Positions 60,231 through 64,000 of a stretch of DNA of 64,000 nucleotides are shown piece after piece; the first letter of the stretch is position 1; every line of letters begins with the position of its first letter. A model generated the notes under the pieces. That model was not told the DNA's origin, ran no database searches, and was given only the letters and a program-made list of their open reading frames with translations. The position numbers and the translations under genes were made by a program. The DNA comes from Sulfuriferula sp047300855 (GTDB lineage Bacteria; Pseudomonadota; Gammaproteobacteria; Burkholderiales; Sulfuriferulaceae). The stretch covers positions 1,426,001 to 1,490,000 of the forward strand of contig NZ_CP170197.1 in assembly GCF_047300855.1 (NCBI RefSeq). Reading direction: 5' to 3'.

Positions 60231-61373
60231 ATGACTAAGGGAACGACCAAGCGCATGATCATCATGCTGCTGCTTGCCGCGTTAGTGTTCGGCGCTATTT
60301 ACGGCTTTCAGCAGTTTCGCAACAAGATGATACAGAAGGCAATCAAAGGGCAGGGCATGCCGCCGCAAGCCGTATCCACGATCGTCGCGCAAGCTTCGGC
60401 TTGGCAGCCCAGTGTGGAAGCAGTCGGTAATCTGCGTGCAGCCAGCGGCGCCAATCTTGCCGCCGAGGTAGGTGGCCTGGTCACGGCAATCCATTTTGAA
60501 TCGGGGAAAACGGTCAAGGCGGGTCAGCTGCTGGTGGAACTGAATGCGGGGCCGCTCAAGGCACAACTGGAGCAACTCAAGGCGGCTGCCGCACTGGCCC
60601 GGCAAAACTATGAACGCGATTCGGCGCAGCTCAAGGTCCAGGCAATCAGCCAGGCTGCCGTGGAAGCGGATGCCGCCAACCTGAAAAGTGCTCAGGCGCA
60701 GGTGGCGGCACAGCAGGCCACCATTGAACAGAGATACATACGAGCGCCTTTTTCCGGAAAGCTGGGCATACGCCAGATTGATCTTGGTCAATACCTGGCA
60801 GCGGGGACGACGATCGTCAACCTGCAGAAACTCGATCCCATGTATCTGGATTTCAGCATACCCCAGGGTCAGATAGACCTGGTTCATGTGGGTGACAAAA
60901 TCACCGTGCAAACCAATGCATTGCCGGGTAAAACCTTCATCGGCAGCATTTCCGCGATAGAGCCGCAGGTGGATACTGCAACGCGCAACCTCAAAGTGCG
61001 AGCACGGATTGCCAACCCCAAAGGCGAATTACTGCCGGGCCTGTTTGCGACTGCCCGGATAGATGAGGGCGGCCAGCGGCAATACATTACCTTGCCCAAT
61101 ATGGCGATTGCTTACAATTCCTATGGAAGTACGGTATTTATCGTCAAGGATGCAGGCAAGGGCGCGGATGGCAAAGCCAGGTTGTCGGTTGAGCAACGCT
61201 TTGTAACGACCGGCGAGACGCGCGGCGATCAAGTGGCGGTACTGTCCGGCCTTAAAGCCGGCGAAACCGTAGTAACCGCAGGTCAGCTCAAACTGCATAA
61301 CGGGTCACCCGTGTTCATCAACAACAGTATCGGCGTAGCGAATAATCCCAATCCCAAAGTGAGCGACGAATGA
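60231..61373 (+). CDS. RND efflux periplasmic adaptor
   Basis: Membrane-fusion protein of 380 residues linking pump and channel. It has an N-terminal membrane helix (about 5-25, MIIMLLLAALVFGAIYGFQ), then a barrel-sandwich (lipoyl) domain split around a coiled hairpin (about 110-155). RYIRAPFSGKLGIRQIDLGQYLAAGT is the classic HlyD/AcrA motif, and a beta-barrel and membrane-proximal domain follow. The pump gene starts with an ATGA overlap at its stop. Confidence 0.93.
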   Translation: MTKGTTKRMIIMLLLAALVFGAIYGFQQFRNKMIQKAIKGQGMPPQAVSTIVAQASAWQPSVEAVGNLRAASGANLAAEVGGLVTAIHFESGKTVKAGQLLVELNAGPLKAQLEQLKAAAALARQNYERDSAQLKVQAISQAAVEADAANLKSAQAQVAAQQATIEQRYIRAPFSGKLGIRQIDLGQYLAAGTTIVNLQKLDPMYLDFSIPQGQIDLVHVGDKITVQTNALPGKTFIGSISAIEPQVDTATRNLKVRARIANPKGELLPGLFATARIDEGGQRQYITLPNMAIAYNSYGSTVFIVKDAGKGADGKARLSVEQRFVTTGETRGDQVAVLSGLKAGETVVTAGQLKLHNGSPVFINNSIGVANNPNPKVSDE

Positions 61374-64000
61374 GTACATCTGCCGGCGCCACGATGCGAA
61401 AATTCACCGATCTCTTTGTCGAACGTCCGGTACTGGCATCGGTTATCAGTCTGGTGATACTGGTGCTGGGCTTGCGTTCGATGGGTTCGTTGCCCGTGCT
61501 GCAGTTCCCTTATACGCAGAATGCGGTCGTGACCGTGACCACAGCCTATCCCGGTGCCGACGCCAATCTGGTGGCGAGTTTTATCACCACGCCGCTGGAA
61601 AATGCGGTAGCCCAGGCGAATGGTATTGATTACATGACCTCCAGCAGTATTCAGGGCGTCAGCACCATCACCGCAAACTTGCGTCTGAATTACGATCCGG
61701 ACAAGGCGCTTACCGAGATCAACACCAAGGTTAACGCGGTGCTCAACCAGATGCCGCCGCAGGCGCAAAAGCCGGTAATGTCGGTGGCTATAGGTCAGAC
61801 CATCGATGCGATGTACATCGGTTTTTACAGCGATGTACTCAAGCCCAACCAGGTGACGGATTACCTGGTGCGTTCGGTACAGCCCAAACTGCAGGCGATA
61901 GATGGTGTGCAGAATGCAGAGTTGCTGGGAGCGAAAAACTTTGCCCTGCGCGCGTGGCTGGACCCGCACAAACTCGCTGCGGTCGGATTGACAGCAGCAG
62001 ACGTGTATAGCGCGCTGGCGGCGAATAATTTTCTGTCTTCCAGCGGCCAGTCCAAGGGGGAAATGGTTCAGATCAACCTGAATGCATCGACAGCGCTGCA
62101 TTCGGTTGAAGCATTCAAGCAGATGATTATCAAGCAACAGGGCAGTTCCATTGTGCGCCTGTCAGATGTGGCCAACGTCACGCTGGGCGCCGACGACTAT
62201 GAATCCAGTGTGTCGTTTGACGGCCGCAAGGCGGTGTACATCGGTATTCAGGTTGCACCCGGCGCGAACCTGCTGGATGTGGTGGCGCGGGTGCGCAAAG
62301 TCATGCCGGAAGTCCAGGCGCAATTGCCCAAGGGACTGAACAGCAATATCGTTTATGACTCGACCAAATTCGTCAATTCATCCATCAGCGAAGTGGTTAA
62401 GACCTTGGCAGAAGCCATCCTGATCGTGATGGTGGTGGTATTCATTTTCCTGGGTTCGCTGCGTTCGGTGTTGATACCCATCATCGCCATTCCGCTGTCC
62501 CTGATCGGGACTTTCACCGTGATGCTGGCGCTGGGTTACTCAATTAACCTGCTTACGCTGCTGGCGCTGGTGCTCGCCATCGGCCTGGTGGTGGATGATG
62601 CCATTATTGTGGTGGAAAACGTCAGCCGGCACCTGGAAGAAGGGCTGTCGCCCTACGATTCTGCAATCAAAGCCGCACGCGAGCTGGCCAATCCGATTAT
62701 CGCGATGACCATCGTGCTGATCGCCGTGTATGTGCCGATAGGTTTTATGAGCGGGCTGACCGGCGCACTGTTTACCGAGTTTGCGTTCACGCTGGTGGGC
62801 GCGGTGACGATGTCCGCAATCATCGCGCTGACACTTTCCCCGATGATGTGTTCGCGCATGCTGCGCGCGCCCAAACGCGAAGGCGGAAACTGGCAGGACC
62901 ATCTGGTGGTATGGCTGGACAAGCAGTTCGAGCGCCTGCATGTGCGTTACCAGAAAAGACTGCATGGCGTGCTCAATTATGTTGCGGTGATCGCGGTGTT
63001 TGCCGTGATCGTGCTGGGCGGCATTTATTTTCTGTATACCACGTCGATGTCCGAACTGGCGCCCCAGGAAGATCAGGGCATATTGATTGCCGCGTCATTT
63101 AATGCGCCGGATGCCACGCTCAAACAGCGCGAACTTTATGGCAGCCAGGTTCGCGAGGCATTCGCGAAATTCCCGGAAACCGACCATATCTTCCAGTTGA
63201 ATTCTCCGACGCAGGTGATCAGCGGCATGGTGCTCAAACCCTGGGATGAGCGCACGAGAACCTCGACCCAGATTCAACCCCTGGTGCAAAAGGATCTGGG
63301 GCAAATCGCGGGAACCCAGAATGCCATTTTCCAGCCGCCCCCGTTGCCGGGCGCGCGGGGTTTGCCGATCCAGTTCGTGATAACGACTACCCAGCCTTTC
63401 TCCCAGCTCTTCGATGTATCGCAGCAGTTCCTGCAGGCGGCGCAGAAAACCGGCGAATTCATCTTCCTCCAGTCGGATCTGCGCATCGATTTGCCGCAAA
63501 CCACCGTGGTCATCGACCGCAATATGGCGGCGCAACTCGGCCTGAACATGCAGGAAATCGGCTCGGCGTTATCCGCCATGCTGGGCGGCGGCTATGTGAA
63601 TTATTTCGAGCTCAGCGGCCGTGCCTACAAAGTCATTCCGCAAGTGACGCAGCGTTTCCGGCTGAATGCCGACCAGCTCAAACAGTACTACTTGCGGACT
63701 GCCAGCGGGCAAATGGTGCCGTTGTCTACCGTAGCGCATCTGGAAACCACGACCCAGCCGGAAACCATTAACCATTTCCAGCAGCAAAACATGGCGACCA
63801 TACAAGGCGTGGCGTTCCCGACCATTTCACAAGGCCAGGCGCTGCAGCGTCTCAAGACCCTGGCGCAGCAAACCCTGCCGGCGGGTTACAGCTTCGACTA
63901 CTCCGGGCCTTCACGCCAGTTCGTGCAGGAATCGGGCGGTCTGGTGCTCACCTTCTTCTTCGCGATCGTGATCATTTTTCTGGCGCTGGCGGCACAGTTC
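61370..64000 (+). CDS. RND multidrug efflux permease, 5' part
   Basis: Inner-membrane proton-driven pump of the HAE-1 family; 877 codons are present and the gene runs off the window (complete members are about 1030). It begins MSTSAGATMRKFTDLFVERP, with the first membrane helix LASVISLVILVLGL, porter domain (YPGADANLVASFITTPLENAV) and TM4 with the paired aspartates in VVDDAIIVVENVSRH (about 409-410), the proton relay. The second periplasmic half is also seen. The N-terminus resembles MexI-like pumps more than AcrB. The substrate is unknown. Confidence 0.93.
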   Translation, partial: MSTSAGATMRKFTDLFVERPVLASVISLVILVLGLRSMGSLPVLQFPYTQNAVVTVTTAYPGADANLVASFITTPLENAVAQANGIDYMTSSSIQGVSTITANLRLNYDPDKALTEINTKVNAVLNQMPPQAQKPVMSVAIGQTIDAMYIGFYSDVLKPNQVTDYLVRSVQPKLQAIDGVQNAELLGAKNFALRAWLDPHKLAAVGLTAADVYSALAANNFLSSSGQSKGEMVQINLNASTALHSVEAFKQMIIKQQGSSIVRLSDVANVTLGADDYESSVSFDGRKAVYIGIQVAPGANLLDVVARVRKVMPEVQAQLPKGLNSNIVYDSTKFVNSSISEVVKTLAEAILIVMVVVFIFLGSLRSVLIPIIAIPLSLIGTFTVMLALGYSINLLTLLALVLAIGLVVDDAIIVVENVSRHLEEGLSPYDSAIKAARELANPIIAMTIVLIAVYVPIGFMSGLTGALFTEFAFTLVGAVTMSAIIALTLSPMMCSRMLRAPKREGGNWQDHLVVWLDKQFERLHVRYQKRLHGVLNYVAVIAVFAVIVLGGIYFLYTTSMSELAPQEDQGILIAASFNAPDATLKQRELYGSQVREAFAKFPETDHIFQLNSPTQVISGMVLKPWDERTRTSTQIQPLVQKDLGQIAGTQNAIFQPPPLPGARGLPIQFVITTTQPFSQLFDVSQQFLQAAQKTGEFIFLQSDLRIDLPQTTVVIDRNMAAQLGLNMQEIGSALSAMLGGGYVNYFELSGRAYKVIPQVTQRFRLNADQLKQYYLRTASGQMVPLSTVAHLETTTQPETINHFQQQNMATIQGVAFPTISQGQALQRLKTLAQQTLPAGYSFDYSGPSRQFVQESGGLVLTFFFAIVIIFLALAAQF

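Overview
The window is chromosomal DNA from a betaproteobacterium, moderately GC-rich and densely coded. The evidence is the gene order: infC-rpmI-rplT-pheST-ihfA-merR, surE-pcm-nlpD-rpoS, alaA-hom-thrC, a tandem cyanophycin synthetase pair, and parE-parC next to htpG. A Nitrosomonadales/Gallionellaceae-like host is my best guess, but no ribosomal RNA gene is present to settle it.

Layout. 1-6.4 kb: translation genes (thrS 3' part, infC with an ATC start, L35, L20, PheRS), then IHF-alpha and a MerR regulator. 6.4-10.9 kb: tRNA-Pro and the surE-pcm-nlpD-rpoS stress cluster, a HAD phosphatase and an Mth938-like protein. 11-16.2 kb: alaA-hom-thrC (aspartate-derived amino acids) and a lone FliA-type sigma factor. 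16.3-22.8 kb: a DinG/YoaA helicase, a minus-strand Usp-TauE/SafE-TIGR02186 operon, and rdgC with a ferritin-like DUF455 gene. 22.9-24.6 kb: a GIY-YIG protein and a 1.2-kb accessory insert ending at tRNA-Asn and flanked by near-identical direct repeats. 24.8-30.5 kb: FadL porin, aspartate aminotransferase, uvrB, hydrolase. 30.5-36.3 kb: copZ and a run of small accessory genes (HEXXH protein, two NTF2-like proteins, rhodanese, CMD protein), then a DUF255 protein and a methyltransferase. 36.4-39.4 kb: copA-cueR. 39.4-47.5 kb: the cyanophycin locus (cphA, a degenerate cphA paralog, a divergent ABC transporter with unusual N-terminal domains, DUF1854). 47.7-51 kb: a DUF917 gene overlapping a PAS-GGDEF-EAL gene. 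51.2-57.8 kb: htpG with a sigma-32-like promoter, parE, parC. 58-64 kb: a marR-controlled tripartite RND efflux operon, its pump cut by the window end.

How genes work together. copZ (30.5 kb) and copA-cueR (36.6 kb) lie about 6 kb apart, but both have a CueR/MerR-type promoter: a copper-box dyad inside a 19-bp spacer. They should form one copper regulon. In the cyanophycin locus the two synthetases look complementary. One keeps the Mur-ligase ATP site and has lost the HxxEH motif of the N-domain. The other keeps HxxEH, has lost the Mur-ligase lysine and lacks the C-terminal domain. The linked ABC transporter (PH-like region, zinc ribbon, exporter core) and DUF1854 protein have no established role, and this is the best candidate for an undescribed system here. 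Three inverted-repeat elements (29.5, 33.3 and 46.9 kb) sit just after genes and may be dispersed repeats of this genome.
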